A DNA stretch of 64,000 nt, taken from Turnera subulata. Its lineage: Eukaryota > Streptophyta > Magnoliopsida > Malpighiales > Passifloraceae. The notes below the pieces were generated by a model. The model had not been told where the DNA came from. It did not search any database and was given only the letters and a program-made list of their open reading frames with translations. The stretch spans positions 65,710-129,709 of the forward strand of contig JAKUCV010006853.1 of the NCBI GenBank assembly GCA_028386065.3, in the 5' to 3' direction. Numbering within the stretch: the first letter of the stretch is position 1; every line of letters starts with the position of its first letter. The translations under genes were made by a program, and so were the position numbers. Shown one piece after another: positions 49,460 through 61,541 of the stretch.

Positions 49460-51661
49460 GACTTTCCAAGTTGACAAGCTCTACATACTCTGTCTTTTCT
49501 AAATTGGCGTGTCCAAGCCTCCTATGTCATAAAATAGGTGTCTCCATTTTTGCACTTTCAAAGACGAGAACTTTGATTGATCACCCGTCACATGACGTGA
49601 ACATCCACTATCAAGTACCCAATCATCTTTGTCACCCTGTAAAATAAATAAGATTTGGGTACCCACTTAATCTAGGGTCCTTGAATGTTAGCTCTAGTAC
49701 CTTTAGGTACCCAAACATATTTCACATGTTGATTCTTATTTTTTAACATACAAGTACGAATTCCATGACCATATTTTCCACAATGAAAGCATGTGATAGA
49801 AGGAATATAGGAATGATTACGGGCTCTATTATGATAAGGTTGTTGCCTACTGCCATAAGTATTTAACTTAGCATGGTTATGAAATGATCCGGCCCTGTAT
49901 GTTTGTGCTCTAGAATTGTAATCATGAGGTTTTGCATTGTGTGCAAATGATCTAGCATAGTGAGCATATGGTATACCATCATTGGTTTGTGTCTAGCATT
50001 ATAAGCATATAATCTTCTACTATGTGTACTTGATTTAGTATAATAAGATCCTCCATTTCTAGCATTGTATACATGTGTTCTTGCACCATTAGAATTTAAT
50101 CTAACATTGTGGGCATGTAGTCTTCTATCATTGGTATACAATTTAGCATAATGGAATCTACTACTACTTGCATATGGTCTTGTTTTTTGAGCATATGACC
50201 CTCTATGATTAGTATGTGATCTTGTATTATGAACATGTGATCTAGTATGATGAGTAGAAGATGGAGCACCATGTTCATGTGTCTTAGCATTTTGCACAAT
50301 AGGTTTGACCTCATATGACATATTGGATGCGCCTAATCCTTCCTTTTGTGTTGGATTTCTTTGTTGTCCTAAAAGAAGATTAAGACTATCTCTACCCTTT
50401 GTAAATTTCTCTAAGGTTTTCTCTAAATCATCTACTTGAGACTTAAGAGACTCATTCTCTTTTCCCAATACAACACAAGCACATACATTAGAAGATATTC
50501 TCTCATTTAGTTCATTGTAAGACACATTAAGAGCATGATTTTCTTCTTCAAGAGTCATGAGTTGCTTTTTATAAGTTTGATTCATTTTCAAGGACTTCTC
50601 AAGTTCTCATGCAAATTAATGAATGCATCATGTAATTCTTCAAATGTAAAGTCATTAGAAGAATCATTTACCTCATCATCTTCAAGAGCCATGAAGCATA
50701 TATGTGCATCTTCATCACTATCCGAGTCACTTGATGATGTGTCATCTTCATCCCATGCCGCCATGATTTTCTTGCCTGTGCTCTTTGAAGAATCAAGTTT
50801 TGCTTTCTTTTTGTATGGACATTCCGATTTAATATGACCGGGTTTGTTGCATTTATAGCAAACAATTGGGTTTTTCTTTTTATCTTCATATTTGGAGATG
50901 CTCTTCATATTTCTCCTTTTTTGCGATCTCTTCTTCTTGAGGAATTTCATGAACTTCCTTGTGACTAGAGCCATATCATCATCCCTGTTACTTGTATCCT
51001 CTTCACAAGAATCTTGAATCTTCAAGGCAACATCTTTCTTCTTTTCTCCCTTGCCTTCAAACTTCATTCCATAAGCAATTAAGGAGCCTATCAACTCATT
51101 GTAGGATAGGACATTAAGGTCTTTGGCCTCTTCAATTTCTGTGACTTTAGATTCCCACTCCCTACTCAAGGATCTCAACACTTTGGTGACCTTCTCTTTA
51201 TCACTAATAACCTTACCAAGGCTTACAAGGTTATTACATAGAGTTGAAAATCTAGTACTCATATCATAAATGGACTCATTAGGCTTCATTGTAAAAAGCT
51301 CATAATCTCTCATAAGCCTATTGGTCTTGGATTCCTTTACTTGGTTAGTTCCCTCATGAGTAGTACACAAGAGTGTCCAAATTTCATGAGCACTCTTGCA
51401 AATTCTAATTCTTTCAAACTCTTCTTTACTTAAGGCACATAATAGAGAATTTCTAGCTGTGGCATCTAGAGTACCTTTTTTCTTCTCATTATCACTCCAA
51501 TCACACAAAGGCTTAGGTGGCCTATTTCAACCACTTTCAACTATCTCCCAAATTTCTAAACCTTGACCTTCTAGGAACATTTGCATTCTAACTTTCCAAT
51601 AGTCAAAATTCATACCATCAAAGAAAGGAGCTTTGTGGATATTGTACCCCTCAAAAGCCAT
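49460..51661 (-). pseudogene. Copia gag-pol remnant: gag, zinc knuckle, protease and GAG-pre-integrase fragments
   Basis: On the minus strand gag begins at ATG 51661 (MAFEGYNIHKAPFFDG, then YWKVRMQMFLEGQG), has an in-frame TGA at 51527-51529, and continues with the UBN2-type capsid region (TLLCTTHEGTNQVKESK...) and the zinc knuckle CYKCNKPGHIKSEC (near 50825-50860). A one-base frameshift near 50600 leads to a coiled-coil extension (LEEENHALNVSYNELNERIS) and a His/Arg/Tyr-rich repetitive stretch (49863-50330). A second knuckle-like CFHCGKYGHG (near 49780) and the aspartic protease signature WVLDSGCSRHVTGD (near 49580-49620) follow in changing frames. Then comes VCRACQLGKSIKQ of the GAG-pre-integrase domain. 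Integrase, RT and RNase H are missing. It is not functional. Confidence 0.85.
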
Positions 51662-51702
51662 GATCTTTACTGAAGGAGATTAATTCTAAACAAAGAGACC
51701 TT

Positions 51703-51714
51703 GCTCCGCTACCA
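51703..51714 (-). other. Primer binding site-like sequence of the Sirevirus-like element
   Basis: On the minus strand TGGTAGCGGAGC follows the LTR end (GGGCTTACA) after two bases. The core is the same as in the Gypsy-like elements of the window. Confidence 0.7.
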
Positions 51715-51716
51715 AT

Positions 51717-53209
51717 TGTAAGCCCAAACAAGCTAAGAGGGGGGATGAATTAGCAATTAAGAACAAATTAAAAGATTAAAGAAATAATAATTACGGAATT
51801 AAAAGAGAGAGAGACAAACTGATTTTATACTGGTTCACACACACACAACCTGTGTGGCTAATCTAGTCCTTCAAGAGACTCTCTTGAAGATTTCACTATC
51901 CACATTAAGCTTCCGGATGCTTAACAAACCGTTTACAAACCTAGAGTTCGAATCACACGAACCTCTAATTTTCTGCTTGAAGATACCTCACTTCAAGTCT
52001 TTTCACATAGAAAGAAAATCCTCTTCCTATGAATCTTCTACAAGGGAACAATCCTCCCTCAAGGTGTATGATTACAATTGAGTCACTCAAAACAAAAACT
52101 CTCTTCAAGAGTAGGTATGAATATACAAAGTAAGCTCTATAAGGCAACTCTCAATTCTGAAGGATATTGGCTCATAAAAATGATATGTATGTATAACAAT
52201 GAATGCTTGAAATTGTAGAGAGTTGATATGGTCTTAAACAGAGACCTAAAAGCTCTATTTATAAGGATAAAAGCATGTATGACCGTTGGGGAAACAATCT
52301 AAAACATCTTTAAACAAGATAGCATGAGAAGGTAAAAAGTGTGTCTGCTCATGTCGGCTGAACATCGATGTTGGAATCAAGGACATCGATGTTATGGCCT
52401 TTGAATGTGCATTATTAGTCCAACGGTCACAAGGACATCGATGTTGCAAAAGTGGACATCGATGTCCTGGCCAGCGAATATGAATTATTGGCCTAACGGT
52501 CACTAGAACATCAATGTTGGCCAAAAGGACATCGATGTTGCCCAAGACATTGTCCAAGACCCGAGACAAAATAACATCGATGTTCATACATTGAACATCG
52601 ATGTTTTGGACACTCCCAAAACATTTTAGAAAGCCAATTCAGTGGGACATCGATGTTAAAGATCTGGACATCGATGTTCATATACTACAAAACAATATTT
52701 AAAGAGCAATGGTCATGAGAACATCGATAGTTTAGGAATGCCTACATCGATGTTATAAACTACTGCCTACTTTGGAAAAATTATTTCAAGGCAGGACATC
52801 GATGTTCAAATATTGGACATCGATGTTCAAAGCCTAGAAACCTCTTTGAAAGCTTGGTTTCAAGGCAGGACATCGATGTTCAAAATTTGGCCATCGATGT
52901 TCGAGGCTCGGAAGACATTATTATGATTGAAATGAGATCTAATTGATGCATGAGTGAAAATGATTTTGTTTGAGCCAATAACTTAGAGACATTGAATGTT
53001 TAACCTTGTACAAAATTGAGTTCCTAAATCTTCTTGTTCTTCTTGCTTGATCTTGTCACTTCCATTCTTGAACTCTTGATCACATAAGGTCTTTGCTCTT
53101 AATTATTTCTTTTTGCTTCATAATAATAATCATCCTAAGACAAGGTTGATTTGTCATTATCAAAACCTGAATAGGATAAAGACATATTATCAAAACATTA
53201 TTTTCAATA
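51717..53209 (-). repeat. 5' LTR of the Sirevirus-like element (uninterrupted copy)
   Basis: 1493 bp. On the plus strand it starts TGTAAGCCC; it ends TTTTCAATA where the other copy ends TTTTCAACA, so one terminal base has mutated. The TSD caagc follows directly. It carries about 16 AACATCGATGTT-type palindromes at 52361-52905. Confidence 0.92.
52361..52905. repeat. AACATCGATGTT palindrome cluster, LTR copy 2
   Basis: About 16 copies, two of them with a mismatch (acatcaatgt, acatcgatag). Compared with the first LTR copy, single mismatches sit in different units, so the units mutate independently. Confidence 0.88.
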
Positions 53210-53409
53210 CAAGCTTCTGTGGACAACCAAACTTAAAATTTTTATGTTGCATTAGTCAACGAAAAACAGACACGCCATAGCAATCCTATCCAGACACCGC
53301 TTATTACAGGAATCAGTGCACTCTTTCAAGTGTAACAACAGATGTTTACAAATAATGGTCGCCAACAAAAGTTGTCAATTTTTCTGGCGCAAAAGTAAGG
53401 ATCTTTTAG

Positions 53410-55986
53410 TTACTGTTTGCTGCCGGTTATGTGATTATCAAGCCAGGAGATAATGTCTTCAAGAACTTGGAAAATCATCTCATCTGTTTCACCTTCAAGA
53501 AGAGAATGATAAGCATCCTTGTAAAGCTTCAGCTTTTTGTCTGAGCTGCTAGCCTTCTCATACAAAGCCTTGCTTACAGACGGATCAGTGACAATATCAG
53601 CCTCTCCATGAAGCAGTAATAAGGGCAGAGAAACCTGCAAATATCATTAATTAAGCTCTCGAGTCAAAGGTTTTGATTGCCTTTAGCTAGCTAATTAATT
53701 ATGCCTTGTGAAAATGTATTTCAACATAAGAAAACATGCCTCTTGTAATCGTTGTTCTATCTCTTGGGTAGTTCTCAAACACTCTAAAGCTGTCCATAAA
53801 CGCGCTGTATCCTTGTAAGCGATCACGTTATATTTAGCCTGCACATGGATGAGACCAAATAATGCCACCAATTACAGAAATGGATCATAGACGGTAGATA
53901 GTAGAAAGGACTCGAGAGGAGAAACATCAGCAGATGTCACCTGCCTGCCTTATAATGAACAGAAAAGGGAAGAGACGAACCAGTTCGTGCTTCTTCAAGT
54001 CTCTGAATGCCAGCTTGACGAAATCCTGGTGTGGAACTATTTTCAGCTTTGGAAAAACATGAGCCACACCGATTAGAATTTGCTTCACTACCCATGGTGG
54101 AATCATGTTATCTGTGAACTAGAGAACGGAATGTGTTTATCACCCACCATGCAGATCATATAAAAAATATGACAAGTTCAAGAGAATATATACTTTGCAC
54201 ATAGGAGCAACCAGGATGGCACCACTCCATGCATCAGGTTGTTTCAAGTGCACCTTCAAGGCTATTGCTCCCCCTAGAGACTGTCCAAACAGGAATGTTG
54301 GCAGGCCACGGAATTTTGGGTTCTCTGCCAAATAGTTGACATATGGTTTTTACAAAAGCAAGTAATTAACCCCATTACTGAAATGGAAGGCAAAGAGATA
54401 AGGGTAAATAACCTGCATCTTTCCTATTGAAGAATCTTATCCAGTTTTGGAAGAATTGTTAACAAGGAAGATCAACCATCATCAGTCACATGCCATTAAT
54501 CGTTTGGTTACATTCAATTACCCACATAAAAAATGGTTAAGATATTTTCGTGAGTGCAGAGTAAAACCCATCCTCTTTGACGTGGAGTTTCTCTAGAAAG
54601 AACTATATAGTTCAATACGTGCAAGCAACCTTTGATATTAATTAGAGTAATTCATATACTTGACGTCACTATCAACAAACCTATCAAGGCTTGAAATATT
54701 GAACCAAAATTCATCTGTTTAACCTCTGTTTTCAGCTGAAAGAACTATGTAGTTCAGTATATTCAAGCAACCTTTAATTTTGGAGTAATGCTCGGCGACA
54801 TCATTGACAAGCCCATCAAGGCTTGGAATATACCCATGAAGTCCTTCTGAAAGACCAAAGCCTGGATAATCCATTGCAAAAACTCCATACCCAGATGAGG
54901 CCAACTTCCTTGCAATTCCTGCAGAAAATTTCAAGGAGATAGGTAAGTGGGTTGCGATAATGAAATCTAAACCAACAGCTTATGTGAATTGTTCAGGTTC
55001 TTCTCTCAAGATATGCACCTTCGAAAACAAAAGTGCAAGTTTCTCCATAGCCGTGGCAATAGCAAACCAATGCCTTTGGGCAATAATTCTCTGGAAGCCA
55101 GCTTTTTGAAAAAATTTCCAGTCCCCTGGAATTAACCTCATATGACTGCGTACAGAATTTAAAGATCAATCTTCATTTTATATCCAATGATTATAAAACA
55201 CAAATGTAAATCTGTAAGGGAAGCCAATTCTCCTTCTGATATGTCTGCTAATCTACTAATCTACTGCATCTCTCAGCATTTCACATGGTATCACCTGAAA
55301 TCTTAATTTATAATTATAAAGAGTGCAAGGAAGAAGATTTAGATCATGTAGTTCTTTACCTCTTCTATCTTCAACCCTTCGTATGGTATCTGCTCGCAAA
55401 CAAAACCAAACACAAAAAAATTAAACCCGTTGGACATGTCCAACGATCAAGTTTTATGCAAATCAAGCATCATTACCCCGAAACTGAAGGCAGAAGGAAA
55501 CAAGAGATAAACACTACACATTTTGGTTTATTTCCCAGATTTGGCCAGGAAACAACAGTAAGGAAAACAGAAGGGAAATACAAAACAAATTCATTCCCAC
55601 AAGCTGGTAAGAAAATCTTTCTCTAGCCAAATAGGTTACTAAAATTAATGCTTGTGAAAAGAAACTAATTAAGCGCTTTCCATTCTATACTTGTATACAA
55701 GCATGAAACTTTTTGTTTATTTAGCACGTCAAATGCAAAATCAGGTCACATTACAACATACAACAAAAAGGGTCATTAAAATTTCAAGAATGGAGGAGTA
55801 ACACTAACATAATTGTTGCCACAAATTAGTACTCACACCAACCTTCATTAAGCAATGATCTATTTGACTCTGAGTCTCCTTGAAGGCCTCACGGACACGC
55901 CTTCTCTCAGCTGCAGTGTCCATCTTAGCATGCAAAAGCCTCTGCAGTTCTTCACTAATGCCATGAACCTTCTCTACCTTCACCAT
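53410..55986 (-). CDS. Monoacylglycerol lipase/caffeoylshikimate esterase-type hydrolase, copy A (8 exons, 346 aa)
   Basis: Exons on the minus strand: 55986-55843, 55389-55360, 55145-55019, 54918-54772, 54324-54194, 54118-53981, 53838-53740, 53634-53410; frame intact. Domains: an N-terminal helix (about 1-48) with ERRRVREAF, then SYEVNSRGLEIFSKSWLPE, the oxyanion region CHGYGETC, DYPGFGLSEGLHG, nucleophile elbow GQSLGG (Ser165), Asp285 in HGEADIVTDP and His315 in DAYHSLLEGE. This is a complete Ser-Asp-His triad. Such enzymes cleave acylglycerols, lysophospholipids or caffeoylshikimate; substrate cannot be read from sequence. Intron 7 has a GC donor (GAG|GCATGT). The exon 6 acceptor is the CTAG before TTCACAG, since the nearer AG would bring a stop. 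Tandem paralogue of the 58340-61541 gene with identical exon phases. Confidence 0.92.
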
Positions 55987-57034
55987 TGGCGTTCCACTAC
56001 TCTCTACCCTTCTCCGCCTCAGCTAGCTAGCTTATAACCGCGGTTTTTAACAAGCTGAGTCGGGTAGTTAGTTGCCCTCGTCGTACACTTGAGTGTATAA
56101 GTTAGTTGGTATTTTAAAGCTAGTAAATGATAGCTGGGCCTTATACACTCTGTAAATGAAATATATACTATATACTAAATAAAGTTGGAAATAACTATGT
56201 AAGGATTAAATGAATTTGTCAGAAGAAGGGGTTGGGCATTTGCATTGTAGCAAATAGTCTCTTAGCTGTCTTACTGCCATTTACTCTCTTACCTTTCTTA
56301 AAAATTAGTCTTGCTCCAAATATTTATAATTAATTGTATCTAATTTTGACTCATATTGTCATTACAGTGAGAAAAAAATAATAAATAAACATTTTCATAT
56401 AGATGCTTAATTAATTACCAAACACTATCATGTTTCTTATAATGCATAATATATGAAGATTTCTAAACTACAAGTACAGGGAGAATGATTTTAAAACTAG
56501 CGTTAATAAAATGTTAATAGTCATACTTGATCGCGAAGGTGAAACTCCAATTTTGGAGACTCTATCCTCTCTTAATCCTTAAAAACTTTTTTTGGAAAAT
56601 ATCAATTCATTGTTTTTCTTTTTTTTCTTTTTTGCCCCCAAGTCATGGTTTTACTTTCAATTTTTGAAGTAATATCCTGCGAGATTGCCAAGTTTTTGTC
56701 TTCTTATTGGGAAGCCAAATGGGGGCAACTAATGCAAACCCCTATCCAACCAACGTGGAGGTTCTTGATTGGAAAAGGGGAATCAAGTTTTTGACCTCTC
56801 AAAGGAAAGCCTTATTAAATGCAGACATCCTTTAAGCAGAAGCAAGAAAGCAATGTTGCCTCGTCAGTTTCGTCCAAATGTGCACATCGTTCGTTTTCAG
56901 CCGCTCTAAATGTCTAAGCATAATGCATTAATTGATGTGATTCAGATAACATGAAAATTTGAAACCTCCGTGTTGCTTAGGATTACTAACTACTAGTAAA
57001 TTGAAAACATTATTTCACAACAATTGAAGATGTA
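55987..57034. other. Intergenic between tandem esterase genes, proximal part
   Basis: About 1 kb upstream of copy A, including its promoter. A TTATAAG box on the minus strand near 56031 is a weak TATA candidate. No gene seen. Confidence 0.45.
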
Positions 57035-57287
57035 AAGAAAAATACTCCTAACCAATTGAGGTTGGTTCAAGTGGTAAGCGACTTGTTACGCTTAAGCGAG
57101 GTCTCGGGTTCGAGTCCTCGTGTACGCAGAAAGCCTCATTTGGGAGACTCACCCACCATTACCTAGGTGCGCCACCCGAGTCAAGCTAGATTTAATCTGG
57201 TGCCTTTGATGTCCTTAAAGGTGGACTGGCCCGGGATACCAGTGGGAAACCACAAAAAAAAAAAAAGAAAAAGAAAAATACTCCTAA
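57035..57287 (+). mobile_element. tRNA-derived SINE with 17-bp TSD
   Basis: The body 57052 to about 57270 starts with a tRNA-like head. It has a box A-like GGTTCAAGTGGTAAGCG and the box B GGTTCGAGTCC (57108-57118) at usual spacing, then a unique tail and an A-rich end. The TSD aagaaaaatactcctaa is at 57035-57051 and 57271-57287. The rest of a tRNA cloverleaf is absent, so this is a SINE, not a tRNA gene. Confidence 0.88.
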
Positions 57288-58339
57288 TTTCATGGCGCAA
57301 AGCAATCCAATCTTATTTTGCTGATTCCAAAATTATGGGGCAGTAAGTTCGAATAAGTGGGCTTAACCGCTTAAGCAGTCCCAAAAAAAGGCCATTATTC
57401 CTGTTACTAAAACTTTTGAAATCATGAATCTCTTGGTATGGTAGTTGGTAGTTGCCTGCCTTAAAGCCTAGAAATGGGCTATTATTCCTACTCTGTGCAC
57501 TGTTGCAGCGCCCATGGACCAGGCTGTAAATGCTCTAGTGTGGGATAGAAATAATGGAGAGGCACGACAGGGCAGTCCTCTAGACCTATCCCAACCCACG
57601 TTTTTCTCTCACTTTTTGTGTTATAATAGTGTGAGATGCACAACATTTTGAGTAAAGACGGGCAATAATAGCAGTGGATATCAATTAAATATGCATATTG
57701 CTGCGAATACGTAATGTGTACATGTTTAACAACTGTCCTTGAAATTACTAAGGACCGTCTTTCTCCAACATGAATTGTGTTTCCGAAATTTAGCACCCTT
57801 GTCCACTAGGACAAGTCGCATGGCCAAATGCAAATTCTAAGTCCTCAATTTTAGTTCTTTTTTTTGGTCATAAAACGAGATTGGTTCATTACTTAAGGAT
57901 GCTTATTTTTATGTCTCTTCCTTGATATCCGTTAAAATAAAACTACAATACTACCGTACTGTCTTACAGTAAAATCTCATCCGGATTGCTCTTTCCTCCC
58001 CCATGGAAACCCTCCGTAACAATACTTGACAGAGTTTGAAATTGTATGTGAAAATATTTTCCAATAGCCTACAAATACAATGGTACTGACCAGAATAATT
58101 AGAGACCAGAGAACGTAACCAAAGATGACACAAAAATGGTTGACTACAATTTATGGGAGAAGTTCTGCAGCAACTGCATTTTCAATGTATTCAATGAATT
58201 ATTTCCAAAGTACAATAAACAATCCTGTACATGGAATCGAAGCCTTATTATCAATTCATGTAATGTTTCTGTCAAAAAATAATTCATGTCATGTAAATAC
58301 CTTACCTTTCTCCTTTTTGGCTATCACAATTACATCTAC
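57288..58339. other. Intergenic between tandem esterase genes, distal part
   Basis: About 1 kb holding the likely 3' UTR of copy B. No recognisable coding or structured element. Confidence 0.45.
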
Positions 58340-61300
58340 TCAGCTGGCACTGGTTCCTTTGCTGTGCTCATCAAGCCAGGAAATGATATCATTAAAAACT
58401 TGAATTATCGTTTCATCTGGCTCCCCCTCCATAAGAGAATGATAAGCATCCTTAACAAGCACCAGCTTCTTGTCTGAACTCCTTGCTTTCTCGTACAAAG
58501 CCTTGCTCACTGCCGGATCAGTTACAATATCAGCGTCTCCATGCAAAATTAGTAGTGGAAGCGAGACCTGCAATTAAGGCCATCTCAAATAAATTCAGAT
58601 TTGCCAATAAACTTGGGTCATCAATACTCCTTTGAAAGAATGTCTGTAAATATTGACAAGATTGAAATCCAGTAAAAACAGTTTCCATACGTCTTCCAAC
58701 CGAGACTCTATCTCCTGAGTGGTCTTAAGCAGCTCTAAAGCAGTCTTCAAACGTGGTTTATCCTTGTATGCAATTTTATTATAGCCTGCCTGCAATGAAG
58801 AAAACAGGTTTTCCCGTTCAAAAAAGTAAAACGAGAATGAAGAAATTGAATATGCAAGATGGAAAAAGTATAAAAGGGGGAGGAGGAAAGATGAAAACAA
58901 AAGTACCATTGATGATTATATAAATAGAAAAGATGCAAAGCATACTTAAACTTACAAGAGCAAAAATGCAACAATTATCTTTAAGGCCTAGGTAAGCCTA
59001 AAACATACCATCTTTCTCTTCTCCAAAATCCTAAAAGCTGCTTCACCCAAATCCTTTTGAGGAACTAGCTTTCTCCTTGGGAGAAAATTAGCTACACCAA
59101 TCAAGAATTGCTTCACGACCCATGGTGGTTCCATATCACCAGAAATCTAGGAAAGGGGTTCAACAAGTTAACATGAGATTCCCAGACAAACTTACAGACA
59201 AGCAGAATAACACGTAATCAACATGATTAAGTTAAGAAGCATACTTTGCACATAGGTGCCACAAGAACGGCACCACTCCATGCATCAGGTTGCTTAAAGT
59301 GAACCTTCAGAGCTACAGCTCCACCCATTGACTGTCCAAACAGAAAGCTTGGCAGTTTACTGAACTCGGGGTCCGCTGCCATTCAGTTGAAACCAAACTT
59401 GAAATAAGAGCAAGATATAGACCAACTCTCTATGTGGATTGTTGGTATACATAAAGTTAGATGAGAATAGAGTATAACATCAAAGCTTGCAAACCGATTG
59501 TTAACAAACAATTTTGTAACCACTAATCAAGTCTCAAATTCCGCACTGTTTAGATTGAAATTGGAATCAAGGAGAGAAAGTGTAGCGAATTCTAATTGCA
59601 CCAGTCTGGATTCTCCCATCCACATTTCCTTTCATCTGTGATCCTTTTAAACTAATAGGTTGAGCCGTCTAAAACTTATACTAAAAAATGCAAGTCGTTG
59701 CTAGTTCATTCCCTGTTCTTCCCTCACAGCAGATAGTAGTTTATATGTAAATGGCTGCATTCCAGGGCTTCTCTAAAGCATATAAGGTCAGTTCACCCAA
59801 AGATAAGTGAAGCCATCAGAGATTAGGGAGATACTGTGAAAGATCCTAAACATATAAGGGCAAAGAGGAAGAAGAGGATGACACGCCAGATTTTCTGCCG
59901 TATACAGAACAAACAGTCATAGGCATATTAACGGTCAATGCTTCAGGTCATACCACAATAAATGGTTATACTGTTTACTGGAACTAGTTTTCAAAACCCC
60001 GCAATCCATCTTCCTTAATGTTTACACAGTCTTAATGGCTCTTCAGTTCACCAAACTTACTGCATGATGGACTAAGAAACAGCTCTGCATATCTCAGTCA
60101 GCCTAGTTCTCAATTGCCACTTAGCTTTCAGTTCTTCATACAGAATTTAGTAATGGATATCTACTACTTCATATATCTATAGGCAGGAACAAATTCTCAG
60201 GGTTAGCCTCCATAAATACGGCATATCTTTAAGAATTAGATAAACAGCTTACAGGCCTACGAGTCTTTTTAGCATTAAGTAGCTTTTTGGTAGCACAAAG
60301 TAACTCCATCACTAACAGGAACCTGATAATTCAAAGAATTTTTTCAGAACGTTTAGAACAGGTAAGTGCACCTTTAACTTTGGAGTAATGCTCAACAACG
60401 TCATCAACAAGAGTGTCAAAGCTGGAAATAAAGCCATGGAGACCTTCTGAAAGACCGAATCCTGGATAATCCAATGCAAAAAAGGCATATCCAGATGAGG
60501 CAAACTTCCTTGCAATTCCTGCAAATGATGGCAAGAGCAAATTTAAGTCCCACCATCAGAATGTTCCTGAACCCAGGACACCAGTCATTACCACTTGACA
60601 ACAACTACGTGCCTTCCGCGAAAAATGTACAAGTGTCTCCATAACCATGACAGTAACACACCACGGCCTTTGGGGGAGAGGCCTCCGGGATCCAACGCTT
60701 TGAGAAAATCTCCACTCCTCTAGAGTTCCTTACATAGGACTGCACATGAAAACCATCAAGTGGTAGCCCGTATTACCCATGTAAAACCACAAACGACTGC
60801 AAATTGATAACAACTAGAGCCAGGAAAGTACTAATCACTACTAAACCAAATAGGATGCGTGAAGAAAAATGCACACATTTCCTTGTAAAATTATTTCTAC
60901 TCCGAATCAACCTGCCCAAACTGCAGGTTTGAGCAAAAACCCGAAAGACAAAAACTTTTCTTGTGGGTTTTTTTGGGAAATTCATTCTGCAAAAAAATGA
61001 GTGCAGAGGCAAGAGAAGGACCCAATTAAATGTGTCCCAACCAACTGTCACTTAAAAACCTGAAAGTCTTCCCTAAATACTGAAAACACTCTTGTTACTA
61101 CCGCCACCACAGGCACGTGTAAAAGATATTACAACAACCTAAATTGTTTGACTAATTAACTCTTCTGTCTAAAGTGCAAACCTTATGACACAAAACCAAA
61201 ACACTTTCATTTCCTCATAAAAGCTTTTTATAATTTACCTCTTCCATTTTGATTCCATCGCACGGCGTCTGCGCAGTAAAAACCAACACAAGAAATAAAT

Positions 61301-61541
61301 CATCGCCGTCAAAAGAAAAAAATGGAACAACCAAAAGCAAAAGCCAAAAATAAAAGAATTTCAAAACCCAAAAAAACAAATAATAAAATAATAAGACCTT
61401 GAACAAGATATGGTCAATCCCGAGCTGGATGTCCTTAAAAGCCTCTCGTGCGCGTCTCCGAGCCGGCGCTTCGTCCATGTTCGCATTCAGGATCTGCTGC
61501 AATTCCTCATCGAATTCCGGTGACTTCGCCGGAGCTGCCAT
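58340..61541 (-). CDS. Monoacylglycerol lipase/caffeoylshikimate esterase-type hydrolase, copy B (8 exons, 347 aa)
   Basis: Exons on the minus strand: 61541-61398, 61268-61239, 60739-60613, 60518-60372, 59375-59245, 59146-59009, 58789-58691, 58567-58340; frame intact. Exon lengths equal those of copy A except the last (228 against 225 nt), so the two arose by tandem duplication. Motifs: ARRRAREAF near the N-terminus, CHGYGDTC, DYPGFGLSEGLHG, GQSMGG (Ser165), HGDADIVTDP (Asp285) and DAYHSLMEGE (His315). The catalytic triad is complete. The start is set at MAAPAKS, which gives a 48-codon first exon as in copy A; an in-frame ATG 26 codons upstream (61619) would add an Arg-rich extension and is less likely. 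Intron 3 has a GC donor (GAAG|GCACGT) where copy A has GT. Intron 4 is long (about 1 kb) and empty of genes. Confidence 0.92.

Larger units (their letters stand above)
32880..53209 (-). mobile_element. Defective Copia (Sirevirus-like) LTR retrotransposon with nested insertions
   Basis: Two LTRs of about 1.5 kb (32880-37574, interrupted; 51717-53209) flank the element, and the TSD caagc is at 32875-32879 and 53210-53214. On the minus strand it reads: LTR, PBS (51703-51714), gag with zinc knuckle, protease and GAG-pre-integrase remnants, then no integrase or RT. It continues with an antisense ORF, a sense accessory ORF, the polypurine tract and the LTR. Removing the two nested insertions leaves about 9 kb. 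Sirevirus affiliation rests on the long gag with coiled-coil extension, the accessory ORF after pol and the palindrome clusters, and is inferred. It is the oldest of the three nested layers here and lies about 200 bp beyond the stop codon of the esterase gene at 53410. Confidence 0.88.

Noticed and set aside
57060..57130. Possible tRNA gene
   Set aside because: Box A and box B are present, but acceptor and anticodon stems do not form and an A-tail with TSD follows; it is a SINE head.
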